Shown here: in pieces, positions 9,248 to 18,504 of the stretch
Layout of the letters: each line of letters begins with the position of its first letter
Numbering within the stretch: the first letter of the stretch is position 1
Origin: Candidatus Hadersleviella danica
Lineage (GTDB): Bacteria > Chloroflexota > Anaerolineae > Promineifilales > Promineifilaceae
Assembly: GCA_016711405.1 (NCBI GenBank)
Contig: JADJSZ010000057.1
Coordinates: 1-58,927 of the forward strand
Direction of reading: 5' to 3'
DNA: 58,927 nt
Translations under genes and position numbers: made by a program
Notes under the pieces: model-generated
Seen by the model: only the letters and a program-made list of their open reading frames with translations
Told to the model about the DNA's origin: nothing
Databases searched by the model: none

Positions 9248-9753
9248 TTCGGGTTTTCCATATCGGGAATGGAGCGGTTGAATTTGCCCCGCTCGACTTG
9301 TTGGGGGGTGGCACGGCCGTTAATCGGCACATCCACAATCAACATCTCTTTGGTATAAATCGCGGCCGCTCTATCCGTAAAGCTCAATTCATACTCGTTC
9401 TCCAGCACAATGGCTTGCGTCGGGCAGGCATCTTCGCAAAAACCACAGAAGATACAGCGGAGCATGTTAATTTCATAGGTGCTGGCATACCGCTCTCCGG
9501 GCGAGAAACGATTGTCGTCGCTGTTTTCCGATGCTTCCACAAAGATAGCATCGGCAGGGCAAGCGGCCGCACAAAGAGCACACCCAATACACCGCTCCAG
9601 ACCATTGTCGTACCGCTTGAGTTCGTGCCGTCCCTTAAAGCGAGCACGAGTCGTGCGTTTTTGCTCCGGGTACTGAATCGTCACCGGCGGCTTGACCATG
9701 TGCTTGAGCGTCGTGGCCATTCCCTTGGCAATTGCAATCACAGAATCCAACAT
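9244..9753 (-). CDS. nuoI: NADH-quinone oxidoreductase subunit I (2x[4Fe-4S])
   Basis: A peripheral-arm ferredoxin-like subunit of complex I (169 aa). It holds two [4Fe-4S] clusters (N6a and N6b) that carry electrons from the NuoG side to NuoB. Both motifs are intact: CIGCALCAAACP and CIFCGFCEDACP. The N-terminus has the amphipathic helix and the PVTIQYPEQK stretch typical of the family. It is placed between nuoH and nuoJ as in most nuo operons. Confidence 0.96.
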   Translation of the reverse strand: MLDSVIAIAKGMATTLKHMVKPPVTIQYPEQKRTTRARFKGRHELKRYDNGLERCIGCALCAAACPADAIFVEASENSDDNRFSPGERYASTYEINMLRCIFCGFCEDACPTQAIVLENEYELSFTDRAAAIYTKEMLIVDVPINGRATPQQVERGKFNRSIPDMENPK

Positions 9754-9762
9754 GGAACACCT

Positions 9763-9844
9763 TGGTTAGTAGCGAGTGGCAAGTGGTTAGAGGCGAGTGA
9801 CGAGTGACAAACACTGGCCATTAGCCACTAATCACTAACCACTA
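9763..9844. repeat. Heptamer repeat with inverted partner, nuoI-nuoH spacer
   Basis: Units GTTAGTA, GCGAGTG, GCAAGTG, GTTAGAG, GCGAGTG, ACGAGTG, followed by the complement (TTAGCCACTAATCACTAACC). The nuoH stop codon lies at its edge. Confidence 0.7.
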
Positions 9845-10932
9845 AAAGCCTAAGAACGAAAACACACCCTCTTCCGCCAACACAATAAAAATACCCGTAA
9901 TAACCAAGTTCAGGACCGAAATAGGCAGGAGCGTTTTCCAGCCAAAGCTCATCAATTGGTCATAGCGCAGACGAGGGAGTGTGGCGCGAATCCAAATCAT
10001 TAAGAAGAGGGAGGCGGCTATTTTGAGAATGAAATACAACACGCCCAATAATGGATAAGTATCTGTAAATGGGCCGCGATAACCACCCCAGAACAGCGTC
10101 ACCCAAATGGCGCTGAAGATAATCATGTTCATGTACTCCGCCATGAAGAACATGGCAAAGCGCATCCCTGCATATTCCACATTGTAACCCGAGGAAAGTT
10201 CTTGCTCGGCTTCTAGCAGGTCAAACGGGGAGCGTTGCAGTTCAGCCAAGACACCGATGAAGAAGATGATGGCCGCTACGGGTTGCAAAAAGACAAACCA
10301 CCCCCCCGCTTGCGCCCGCACAATCTCGTTCAGGTTCAACGACCCCGCAATCATCACGGGGATAAGCAAGGTCAGGCCCAGAGACAACTCATAGCTGACC
10401 ATTTGAGCCGTGGAGCGGATGCCGCCCAAAATCGCGTATTTGCTGTTGGAAGACCAACCCGCCAGCACAATCCCATACACCTCCACCGAAGTAATGGCCA
10501 ATAAAAGCAACAAGGCCACATTTAGCCCCGGCGCAATCGCCAGATACTCAAACTCATAGCCCAAAATGGTGATGGGGTCGGTGGTGTGCCCCGCCCACGG
10601 AATAACGGCCAACGACATGATGGCGGGCAACACGACCAGCATTGGAGCAAGGGTGTAGATGCGCCAGTCCACATAGGGTGGGGTCACATCTTCCTTCATA
10701 AACAGCTTGACAGCATCGGCCGCTGGTTGCATCACCCCGCCCAGTAAGCGGAGTTCTTTTTTGCCCTTGCGGGGATAGGAATATACCCCGCTCTGTTCGG
10801 GCCAACCCGATGTTGCATCCGCGCCAACACCTTGCGCTCGTACAGCGTCGTGTAGGCAAAGCCCGTGATGACGACCATCACGATGATGAACCCAACAATC
10901 AATGCCCGGAGGGCGATTTCACCAGCAGTCAT
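9842..10932 (-). CDS. nuoH: NADH-quinone oxidoreductase subunit H, interrupted by a -1 indel
   Basis: The quinone-site membrane subunit of complex I. The 5' part (from 10932, MTAGEIALRAL) reads through TLYERKVLARMQHRVGPNRAG and then runs off frame. The 3' part (MMQPAADAVKLFMKEDVTPP onward) is in another frame. The shift lies in a run of six A residues (T6 at 10757-10762). One more A restores GPNRAGY...KKELRLLGGVMQPAADAVKLF and gives 363 residues, a normal NuoH length. The missing base is probably a homopolymer error in the assembly. The site also fits the slippery heptamer A AAA AAG, but recoding is unlikely in this gene. Confidence 0.9.
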
Positions 10933-10951
10933 AGGTATATACCTTCATGCG

Positions 10952-11031
10952 TAGTAAAAAGTGAGAAGTCAAAGGTGAAAAGTGGCCCACGGCCGACCTT
11001 TTACGTTTCACCTTTCACTTTTTACTTATTT
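10952..11031. repeat. Heptamer-like repeat with inverted partner, nuoH-nuoG spacer
   Basis: AAAAGTG, AGAAGTC, AAAGGTG, AAAAGTG units followed by their complement (TTTCACCTTTCACTTTTTAC). It lies between two genes of one operon, so it is transcribed. Confidence 0.65.
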
Positions 11032-13580
11032 TTCTCAATCTGTGCCGCCAGCACCCCTTGGACATGGGGCACACCGCGCACCACGGCCGTGCCCTCGGGC
11101 GCATGGCCATTCACATAAGCTGAAAGCTCCAACTTGCGGCCGTTCACCGTCACCGTCACCACATCCCCTGTAGAGATGCGGAGCGGTTCCGCGTCCGCTT
11201 CATTTAAGAACAGTTGCGGCTGGGCAAGGCGAGGAGCCAATACGGCCGAACGGTTAATCAACGTCCCCGGCGTGTACAAAGCCGCCGCCCGCACCAGAGC
11301 CAACCCCTTGGGAGCGGCCGTCTTCACCTCGGGAACTTCCACAAGGGACACAGCTCCCTTCTCGGCCGCGCTGGCCCACACTTGGCCCAGCCCATGCCCA
11401 TTGTCATACGACGTGCCGCCGTAATACAAATCTTCGCCACCCACATCGGGGAACTGCTTTTCGACTTTGGCCAGCGTCCCATAATCCATCTGGGCATACG
11501 GTTTCACCGCTTTGGCAATGCCCTTCTTAAAGATGAGGCTGGCCGCCACGGCCGCTTTTTCGCCGCCCAGTTTCTCGTGGAGCGTGGCGCAAATCTTCCA
11601 ATCGGGCCAGCATTCGCCCACGGCCGTAATGGCGGGGTAATACCGTTGCACCCGCCGCTCGCCATTGGTGAACGTGCCATCCCGCTCCGCCCAGCTTTGG
11701 GCGGGCAAAACAACATCGGCCGCTTTGGCCGTTTCGGTCAGGAACAGCTCCTGCACCACCAAAAAGTCGAGCTTGCCCCGATTGGCCAGCAGGCCATCCC
11801 CAATCGGGTCGGCCGCTAACACGTATAACGCTTTGAGGGAGCCATTTTGCGCCCCCGCATAAATCTCAGATGCGCCCAATCCCTTCTCTTTAAGCGGTTG
11901 CACGCGGGACCAAAAGCGGGGTTTATCCCCATATCCCATGCCCCTTGGGTGTTGTTGTGTGGCCACACGGCGACGAGGCCATTGTTCGGCCGTCCAACAT
12001 GGTTTTGCCCATTTTCAGTTTTGATGAGCAACAAGTGGGAAAGCAACCGCGCCAGTGCATCGCTCTCGGCGTAGCTCAAGCCCTCCGCGCCGTAGTAGGC
12101 GACCAGATTGGTGGCATTGACCAAGGTCTCGGCCGCTTGGGCGATGGCGTTGCGCTCGCCCACTTGCACCACTTTGGCGGCGGCCAACAGGTGGCGCACC
12201 GTGTCGAGCGCTTGGCTGGGGGCATAGTGGATGGCATGACTGGCAAATTTGTCCAGACGGGTTTGGCGTACATTCAGCACGACCAATTTGGCTCCCCGCT
12301 CGGCCGCTTGCTTCACGCGCAACCACCAAATAGGAGCCTCTTCGTGCAAGTCGCTGGCCACGACCAAAATGGCATCCCCACGGCCGAGTTTTTGGATGTC
12401 GCTTCCACTGGCCAAGCCCACCTGCGCTGTCACATCCCCACCCGCTACGCGGGGGTTGGCCAAATCAATGTTGTTGCTCTTCAGCCCCTTGCGGATGAGT
12501 TCTTGGAAGGCGAACAAATCTTCGTTGCTGGGGCGGTCGCCAGCCACGCCCGCCACGGCCGAACCCGCCCCCTTGAGCTTATCCGCTACCAAGGCCAACG
12601 CCTCATCCCAACTGGCGGGGGTTAGCTGGCCGTTTTTGCGGATGAGCGGCGTAGTCAGCCGGTCGGCCGCTTCGGCAAAGTGGTAGGCAAAGCGGGTACG
12701 GTCGGAAATCCAAATTTCGTTAACCGCCTCGTTTTGGCGGGGCATGATGCGCTTAATGACCACCTTGCCGCCCTGTTTGGCCTCGCGCCGGGTGCTCATG
12801 GTGATGTTTTCACCCTCGGGGCCGTGGGGGGAGATGCTGGCCACGGGGGAAAGTTCCCACGGCCGTGCCCCAAAGCGGAAATCGGCCGTGGTCAGTGCCC
12901 CCACAGGGCAAATGTCGGTTGTGTTGCCGCTCCAATAGCTATCAAAGCCGGGGGTCAGAGTTGGTCACGATTTCCAGTTTACGGCCGCGATTGTGGAACC
13001 CAATGACAGGGTCGCCCGCAATTTCGGCCTGATAACGGGTGCAACGGCCGCACTGAATACACCGCTCCCTGTCGAGCCAAATCAAATCGCCCAGCGGCAC
13101 ATGCTTTTTATTGTGGATTTTGTCGTTGTAATCGAAGCGGGTCGTGCCCTCGCCATGCTTCATGGTCAGGTTTTGCAACGGGCACTCGCCCCCCTTGTCG
13201 CAAATGGGGCAATCAAGGGGGTGGCTGGTCAGCAAAAATTCGATGACCGCTTCCCGCGCCACATCCACGGGTTTGGTGGTGGTGCGGATGACCATGCCAT
13301 CGGCGACGCGCACGGTACAACCCGTTTGCAGGCCACGGCCGTAGTTAATTTTGGCCGTACCATCCTCGTTTTGCAGGATGGCTCCCGTGGCGCGGTCGCG
13401 CTCGGGCATCCCCACTTCTATCAAGCACATGCGGCACATACCCACGGGTTCCAACTTGGGGTGGTGGCAAAAAACGGGAATATCCACGCCCATGTATTGC
13501 TTGGCCGCGTCTACCACGGTCATGCCCTTTTGGACTTGCGCCTCAATTCCGTCAACGGTTATCGTGATGAAATCACTCAT
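11022..13580 (-). CDS. nuoG: NADH-quinone oxidoreductase subunit G, with two compensating indels
   Basis: The large Fe-S subunit of the NADH-oxidising arm. The N-terminal part (13580-12942) has the [2Fe-2S] site (CHHPKLEPVGMCRMC), CPICDKGGECPLQN and CIQCGRCTRYQ. The middle part (WSGNTTDICPVGALTTADFRFGARPWEL, then a molybdopterin-like fold) and the C-terminal part (DVVLPAQSWAERDGTFTNGERRVQ) are in other frames. Shift 1 is one extra C in the run at 12950-12954; deleting it gives NSDPGFDSYWSGNTTDICP. Shift 2 is one missing base near 11902-11908 (GP then VQPLKEKG). The net change is zero and the corrected protein is 852 aa. Both look like assembly errors. Confidence 0.9.
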
Positions 13581-13589
13581 AGTTAGTTT

Positions 13590-13646
13590 GTTAGCTGTAA
13601 GCCGTAAGCCGTAAGCCGTTAGCTTATGGCTTACGGCTTATGGCTC
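13590..13646. repeat. Heptamer repeat with inverted partner, nuoG-nuoF spacer
   Basis: GTAAGCC repeated three times with flanking variants, then the complement GGCTTAC/GGCTTAT. This forms a compact hairpin between nuoF and nuoG. Confidence 0.75.
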
Positions 13647-14894
13647 TTAGCGAACCTTGGCGGTGTACTCTTGCTTAAAATGTTTCAAGGTGGAAAGAGC
13701 GGGGCTGACGGCGAATTCGCCGAGGGCGCACAGGCATTTGCCTTGGATTTGAGTGGCCACACTACCCAGCTTTTCCACGTCGTCGGCCGTGCCACGGCCG
13801 CTGTTTATCTTGACGAGTAACTTTTCCAGCCAGAACGTCCCTTCGCGGCAGGGGGTGCATTTGCCACACGATTCGTGCTTGAAGAAGTGGGTCATTTTCT
13901 CGGCCGCCCAAACCATGTCGGTCGTCTCGTCCATTACAATGATGGAAGCAGACCCCATCATGGAACCATAGGGGTTAAGACCCTCGAACGAGACGGGGGC
14001 ATCCAATGCTTCGGGGCCAACCACTGGGCCAGAGCCGCCCGAGGGCAGAAACGCCTTAAAGCCCTTGTCGTTCAACATCCCTTGACAGTAATTTTCGCCG
14101 TAGATGAGTTCGCGATAGGTGACTTTGCCCATTTCCACTTCGTAGTTGCCCGGCCGTTTGACATGGCCGCTCATGCACACCACTTTCACGCCCTTGCTCT
14201 GGTCTGTGCCCATCGCCGTATACCAATCGGCTCCCTTGGCAATGACTGGGGGCACATTGGCCAACGTTTCGACGTTGTTGACGACGGTCGGCTTGCCATA
14301 TAAGCCCGCTTGGGCGGGGAAGGGTGGCTTGCTCCACGGCTGGCCCAAATCCCCCTGCAAGGAGGATAAGAGGGCGGTTTCTTCGCCGCAAATATAAGCG
14401 CCTGCCCCAAAATGGTTGTGGTAATCGCACGAGAAACCAGAGCCGAGGATGTTTTTGCCCAACAGATTGGCGGCATACGCATCTTTGATGGCTTGCTCGG
14501 CCGCGTAGCCCGCGTCCAAGAATTCGCCACGCCAGTAGCAGTAAACGGCCGTGGCCCCCACTGCATAAGCAGCAATCAACGCCCCTTCGATAACTTGGTG
14601 GGGATTGAACTCCAAAATTTCGCGGTCTTTAAATGTACCCGTCTCCGATTCATCGGCGTTGATGACGATGTATTTGTCGCCCGCCCCTTTGGGGATGAAG
14701 CTCCACTTGAGGCCAGCGGGAAAGCCTGCCCCGCCACGGCCGCGAATGCTCGCCTTTTTGACTTCATCAATGACCTGCTCAGGGGTCATCTCGCGCAACA
14801 CTTTCTTGAGCGCGTCGTACCCCCCATTGGCCGTATATACATCCAACTTGTGGATGTCCTGAATATCTCGATGGCGCAGAATGACGTGAGGCAT
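13647..14894 (-). CDS. nuoF: NADH-quinone oxidoreductase subunit F (NADH/FMN site)
   Basis: The NADH-binding flavoprotein subunit of complex I (415 aa). FMN and NADH sites are visible as GRGGAGFPAGLKW and the segment around NADESETGTFKDRE and ICGEETALLSSLQG. The [4Fe-4S] N3 cluster ligands are in ESCGKCTPCREG plus a later Cys (KCLCALGEF). I start at MPHVILRH (14894); the 12 upstream residues of the longer frame come from the spacer repeat. It lies between nuoE and nuoG. Confidence 0.96.
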   Translation of the reverse strand: MPHVILRHRDIQDIHKLDVYTANGGYDALKKVLREMTPEQVIDEVKKASIRGRGGAGFPAGLKWSFIPKGAGDKYIVINADESETGTFKDREILEFNPHQVIEGALIAAYAVGATAVYCYWRGEFLDAGYAAEQAIKDAYAANLLGKNILGSGFSCDYHNHFGAGAYICGEETALLSSLQGDLGQPWSKPPFPAQAGLYGKPTVVNNVETLANVPPVIAKGADWYTAMGTDQSKGVKVVCMSGHVKRPGNYEVEMGKVTYRELIYGENYCQGMLNDKGFKAFLPSGGSGPVVGPEALDAPVSFEGLNPYGSMMGSASIIVMDETTDMVWAAEKMTHFFKHESCGKCTPCREGTFWLEKLLVKINSGRGTADDVEKLGSVATQIQGKCLCALGEFAVSPALSTLKHFKQEYTAKVR

Positions 14895-14896
14895 AG

Positions 14897-14962
14897 GAGT
14901 GCTGAGTGCTAAGTGCTGAGTGCTGAGCATAGCTTTTTACTCAGCACTCAGCACTTAGCACT
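14897..14962. repeat. Heptamer repeat with inverted partner, nuoF-nuoE spacer
   Basis: GTGCTGA, GTGCTAA, GTGCTGA, GTGCTGA, a short AT-rich loop, then the complement ACTCAGC, ACTCAGC, ACTTAGC. It is a near-perfect hairpin immediately upstream of the nuoF start. Confidence 0.8.
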
Positions 14963-14970
14963 TTCTACTT

Positions 14971-15507
14971 TTAGTGATGTGTTTCCACCAAAATTTTATC
15001 CACCACGGTGGCAGGTTTTTCATTGCTGGCCGCTTCGCGGCGCAGGCGGGCGATGAGGGCATCGAATTTTTCTTCGGTCAGGTTTTCCTCATAGCGCAAA
15101 TTGCATTGCAACATGGGGGCGCGGTCACAGGCGGCAAGGCACATGACGTTTTTGATGGTGAAGAGGCCATCGGCCGTGATTTCATCTTTCTTCACCCCCA
15201 ATTTTTGGCAAGCCATCTCGATGAACTGATCGGCTCCGCGCAAGGCACAGGGCAAATCGTTGCAAATTTCCAACACATATTTGCCCACGGGTTCTTCGTA
15301 GTAGAGGCTATAAAAACCCGCAATGGACAATACATGGGTAGGGTCGAGGTTGAGGATGCTGGCCACGTCGGCAATTGCTTCGGGGCTGGCGTAGCCGTAT
15401 TCCTGCTGGGCGATGTGGAGCAGGGGAAGCACGGCCGATTTTTCCCGCCCCGCTGGATAGCGCTTGAGCAGGCTTTCAATTTCTTGAGCGTATTTTTCTC
15501 GCAACAT
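14971..15507 (-). CDS. nuoE: NADH-quinone oxidoreductase subunit E ([2Fe-2S])
   Basis: The thioredoxin-fold [2Fe-2S] (N1a) subunit that pairs with NuoF (178 aa). Cluster ligands are in ICNDLPC and VMCLAAC. The N-terminal helical part (LLHIAQQEYGYASPEAIADVA) is typical. Its start overlaps the nuoD stop by one base (TAATG), which implies translational coupling. Confidence 0.95.
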   Translation of the reverse strand: MLREKYAQEIESLLKRYPAGREKSAVLPLLHIAQQEYGYASPEAIADVASILNLDPTHVLSIAGFYSLYYEEPVGKYVLEICNDLPCALRGADQFIEMACQKLGVKKDEITADGLFTIKNVMCLAACDRAPMLQCNLRYEENLTEEKFDALIARLRREAASNEKPATVVDKILVETHH

Positions 15508-16762
15508 TACCGGTCAATCTCCCCCAGCACAATGTCTATCGAGCCGATGATGGCCACCAAATCGGCCACATATAAATCTTTAGAAAGCACGGCCAGCGAA
15601 GCCAAATTGACATAAGACGGAGTGCGGAAATGCACTCGCGCTGGTTTTGGGCCGCCATCGCCGCGCAAATAGCACATAAATTCACCCCGTGGCGATTCCA
15701 CACTTTGGGTGACAAACCCCTTGGGCGCACTAAACCCTTCCGTCCACAACTTAAAGTGGTGAATCACAGCTTCCATGCTTTGCCCCAACTCAGAACGAGG
15801 CGGAGGCACGATTTTGCGGTCGTTGCTGTTCACGGGGCCACGAGGCATCTTGTCCATTACTTGGCGGATAATGCGCAGGCTCTCCTTCATCTCTTGCATC
15901 CGGCACAGGTAACGAGCATACACGTCCCCATCTGTTTCGACGGGCACATCAAACTCGACCTTGTTGTAGGTCATGTAGGGCATCGCCTTGCGAATATCCC
16001 AATTGACCCCTGAGCCACGCAGAGAAGCCCCTGTTAAGCCCCAGCTAATCGCATCTTCCCCCGAAACAACCCCCACACCCTTGGTACGAGCCAACCAGAT
16101 GGGGTTGTTCTTGAGCATGGCTTCATATTCAGCAATGCGCTCGGGCATAAATTCGAGAAAATTGCGAATAGCTGGCTCGAACTCCTCGGGCACATCCCGC
16201 CACAGGCCGCCGGGGCGGAAATAGCTGACCATCATCCGTTGCCCCGCGCACATCTCGAATACATCCAAAATGTATTCCCGCTCGCGGAAGCAGTACAGGA
16301 AAACTGTCATGGCCGCCAAATCGAGGGCGTGGGTTCCTAGCCAAACCAAGTGGCTGGAAATACGCGCCATTTCGGCCAGAACCATGCGGATGGCCACGGC
16401 GCGAGGGGGCGGCTCAACGCCCAGTAACTTTTCGACGGCCATGATATAGCCCAAATTGTTGGACATGGGCGAGAGATAATCCATGCGGTCGGTCATCACC
16501 AACGCTTTGGTGAAGGTTTTCGACTCCATGTTTTTCTCGATGCCTGTGTGCAAAAAGCCAATATCGGGGGCGAGGTTGATGACTTTTCGCCATCTAGCTC
16601 GACCAATAGACGCAGAACCCCGTGGGTGCTGGGGTGTTGTGGCCCCATGCTCAGGAGCATGTGGTCTTCTTCGTTTTGGATTTCCATCCCCGTGCCCAAT
16701 TTAGCGCGGAGTTCCTCAACGGTGATTTCTTGTACCTTGTCGCCGCCAAGCATTAAGGTCAT
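15507..16762 (-). CDS. nuoD: NADH-quinone oxidoreductase subunit D, interrupted by a -1 indel
   Basis: The 49-kDa subunit that forms the quinone pocket with NuoB. The first 60 codons or so (from 16762) include the diagnostic GPQHPSTHGVLRLLVELDGE. The rest (HTGIEKNMESKTF, then DRMDYLSPMSNNLGY and RGEFMCYLRGDGG) lies in another frame. The shift is at a run of four A residues (T4 at 16584-16587). One more A gives ELDGEKVINLAPDIGFLHTGIEK, exactly as in the family, and a protein of 418 aa. An assembly deletion is the simplest reading, since the gene is a core part of an otherwise intact operon. Confidence 0.92.
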
Positions 16763-16778
16763 GGTGTGTTCTCTCTAG

Positions 16779-16862
16779 GTAGTGGTTAGTGGCGAGTGGT
16801 TAGTGGCTAGTGTGTTGTCAGAAGTATTTCTAATCACTAAACACTAATCACTAGCCACTATT
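16779..16862. repeat. Heptamer repeat with inverted partner, nuoD-nuoC spacer
   Basis: GTGGTTA, GTGGCGA, GTGGTTA, GTGGCTA units, then the complement (CTAATCACTAAACACTAATC). The repeat enters the 3' end of nuoC: its last codons, IVASD and the TAG stop, are repeat sequence. Confidence 0.75.
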
Positions 16863-17389
16863 CTCTTACTGCCCGCATATGGCTTTTTGGCCTGAATGGC
16901 TTCCCAGTTGAAGGAGAATTGCACTTCTTCGTAGCCGAGCGGGTAATCTTTGCGGAGGGGATGGCCGACCCAATCTTCGGGCAGGAAGAGGCGGCGCAGT
17001 GCGCCATTTCCCGCGAATTTGATGCCCATTAAGTCCCACACTTCCATCTCGAGCCATGTGCCCACCTTCCAAATGTCCCCCACTGTTTGGGGGCCTTCGT
17101 CGGGGTCTTCCACAAAGGTGCGGATGCGCAAGTTGTGGATGCGGGGCATGGAGCGCAGGTGGTAGTTGACAGCAAAACGAGGGTATTCGGGCAACATATC
17201 ATCGGCGACGATGTCGGTGATGAAGTTGTATTGCAACTCCTCGTGGTGGCGCAGGAAGTGGCAGATGGCATGGACTTTGTCGCTGGGGACGATAATCGTC
17301 CGCTCGCCGCGAAAGTCTATGATTTCTTGGATCGCCTCGCCGAACTGTTGTTGGAGGAGTTGGGTGGCTTTTTCGTCAACTTGGGTCAT
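16844..17389 (-). CDS. nuoC: NADH-quinone oxidoreductase subunit C
   Basis: The 30-kDa peripheral-arm subunit of complex I, separate from NuoD (181 aa). Family signatures are VNYHLRSMPRIHNLRIRTFV and WLEMEVWDLMGIKFAG followed by RRLFLPEDWVGHPLRKDYPLG. The final residues IVASD and the stop codon come from the adjacent heptamer repeat, so the natural C-terminus was probably a few residues different before the repeat arrived. It lies between nuoB and nuoD. Confidence 0.95.
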   Translation of the reverse strand: MTQVDEKATQLLQQQFGEAIQEIIDFRGERTIIVPSDKVHAICHFLRHHEELQYNFITDIVADDMLPEYPRFAVNYHLRSMPRIHNLRIRTFVEDPDEGPQTVGDIWKVGTWLEMEVWDLMGIKFAGNGALRRLFLPEDWVGHPLRKDYPLGYEEVQFSFNWEAIQAKKPYAGSKRIVASD

Positions 17390-17459
17390 GTGTTTAGTGT
17401 AACAGCTTTGCCGTTGCTGGTACGATTTGAGACGACGAAAAGCATTACACGAACCTAAT

Positions 17460-17942
17460 TTACGCCCAGTCCTTGAAGGTTTCTTGGCGGATGTTTTCGT
17501 GGAGGGTCATAATGCCATCAATGAGGGCTTCGGGGCGGGGGGGGCAACCCGCGACATAGACATCAACGGGGACAATTTCGTCTACCCCTTGGACGATGGC
17601 GTAGTTATTGAAGACCCCGCCGCAAGAAGCGCAATCGCCCATCGCAATGACCCACTTGGGTTCGGGCATTTGGTCATAGAGGCGGCGCAGGACGGGAGCC
17701 ATTTTGCGGGAGACACGGCCGGCGACAATCATCAAATCTGCCTGCCGAGGGGCGGGGCGATTGAGTTCCATGCCGAAGCGAGACGCGTCGTAGTGGGAGG
17801 CTTGCGAGGCCATCATTTCGATGGCGCAACAGGCCAGCCCAAAGAGGAGCGGCCACATGGCGTTGGTGCGCCCCCAGTTGACCAAATCTTCTAAACGGTG
17901 GGTGACAATACCGAGATTACCAGCTTTTTGTTCTAGTCCCAT
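17460..17942 (-). CDS. nuoB: NADH-quinone oxidoreductase subunit B ([4Fe-4S] N2)
   Basis: The subunit holding cluster N2, the last electron carrier before quinone (160 aa). Cluster ligands are in LACCAIEMM, GDCASCGG and VAGCPPRPEAL. I start at MGLEQKAGN (17942), which has AAGGA 9 nt upstream; the longer frame to 18053 only overlaps nuoA. Start and nuoA stop overlap by 10 bp, so the two are probably translated together. Confidence 0.96.
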   Translation of the reverse strand: MGLEQKAGNLGIVTHRLEDLVNWGRTNAMWPLLFGLACCAIEMMASQASHYDASRFGMELNRPAPRQADLMIVAGRVSRKMAPVLRRLYDQMPEPKWVIAMGDCASCGGVFNNYAIVQGVDEIVPVDVYVAGCPPRPEALIDGIMTLHENIRQETFKDWA

Positions 17943-18298
17943 TCTAACATTCCTTTTTGCCAAGCCCAGAGGTCGCCAATGACAAATACGACCATAAAGA
18001 GCAGGACGGCGCCGAGGCCAAAAAACCCCAACGGCCGTAGGGCGACTGCCCACGGCATGATGAGGATGATGTCAATATCAAACAAGATAAAGAGTACCGC
18101 GATGCGATAGAACTTAACGGGGTAGCGGCGGCGAGCTTCGCCGATGGCGGTCATACCCGATTCGTAGGGTTGCGTTTTGCGGGGGTTCGGCCGTTTTGGC
18201 CCCAGAATCATGGAGAGCGTGGGGAGCAACAGCGCCAGCAAAAGAGCGATGCCAAACAAAACCGCGACGGGGATGTAGTTATTGAGGTAACTTTCCAT
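17933..18298 (-). CDS. nuoA: NADH-quinone oxidoreductase subunit A
   Basis: A three-helix membrane subunit of complex I and first gene of the operon (121 aa). The family pattern is clear: helix 1 (VAVLFGIALLLALLLPTL), the KTQPYESGM loop, and the VKFYRIAVLFILFDIDIILIMPWA segment. No good ribosome-binding site is seen; the upstream 40 bp are heptamer repeats. The promoter of the operon should lie in 18299-18504. Confidence 0.95.
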   Translation of the reverse strand: MESYLNNYIPVAVLFGIALLLALLLPTLSMILGPKRPNPRKTQPYESGMTAIGEARRRYPVKFYRIAVLFILFDIDIILIMPWAVALRPLGFFGLGAVLLFMVVFVIGDLWAWQKGMLEWD

Positions 18299-18504
18299 TG
18301 GAAATGGTGAATTGTGAATTGTGAAAGGGTGAATTGTGAGTGGTTACACAGGGGAAAAAGCAACTTAGATTGAACTGAGGTTAAATCGTCTGTGCTTTTT
18401 ATCACAATCGGCCGTGATTCTAGCACAATTGCGGGGTGTGGCAAAAAAGATAACAACGAGAAATAGTGAGAGAGGCAAGAGCGAGGAGATTGAACGATGG
18501 GGGC
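18299..18504. other. Spacer upstream of the nuo operon with heptamer repeat
   Basis: Bases 18300-18340 hold GAATTGT-type heptamers (GGTGAATTGTGAATTGTGAA). The remainder is AT-richer than its surroundings and presumably carries the nuo promoter; I cannot point to a convincing -35/-10 pair. No gene is visible. Confidence 0.5.

Noticed and set aside
10757..10762. Programmed frameshifting in nuoH (A AAA AAG)
   Set aside because: The heptamer fits, but nuoH is not known to use recoding and the same kind of shift occurs in seven other genes at homopolymers.
14897..14962. Heptamer runs as a CRISPR array
   Set aside because: Units are 7 bp without unique spacers, and no cas gene is present.
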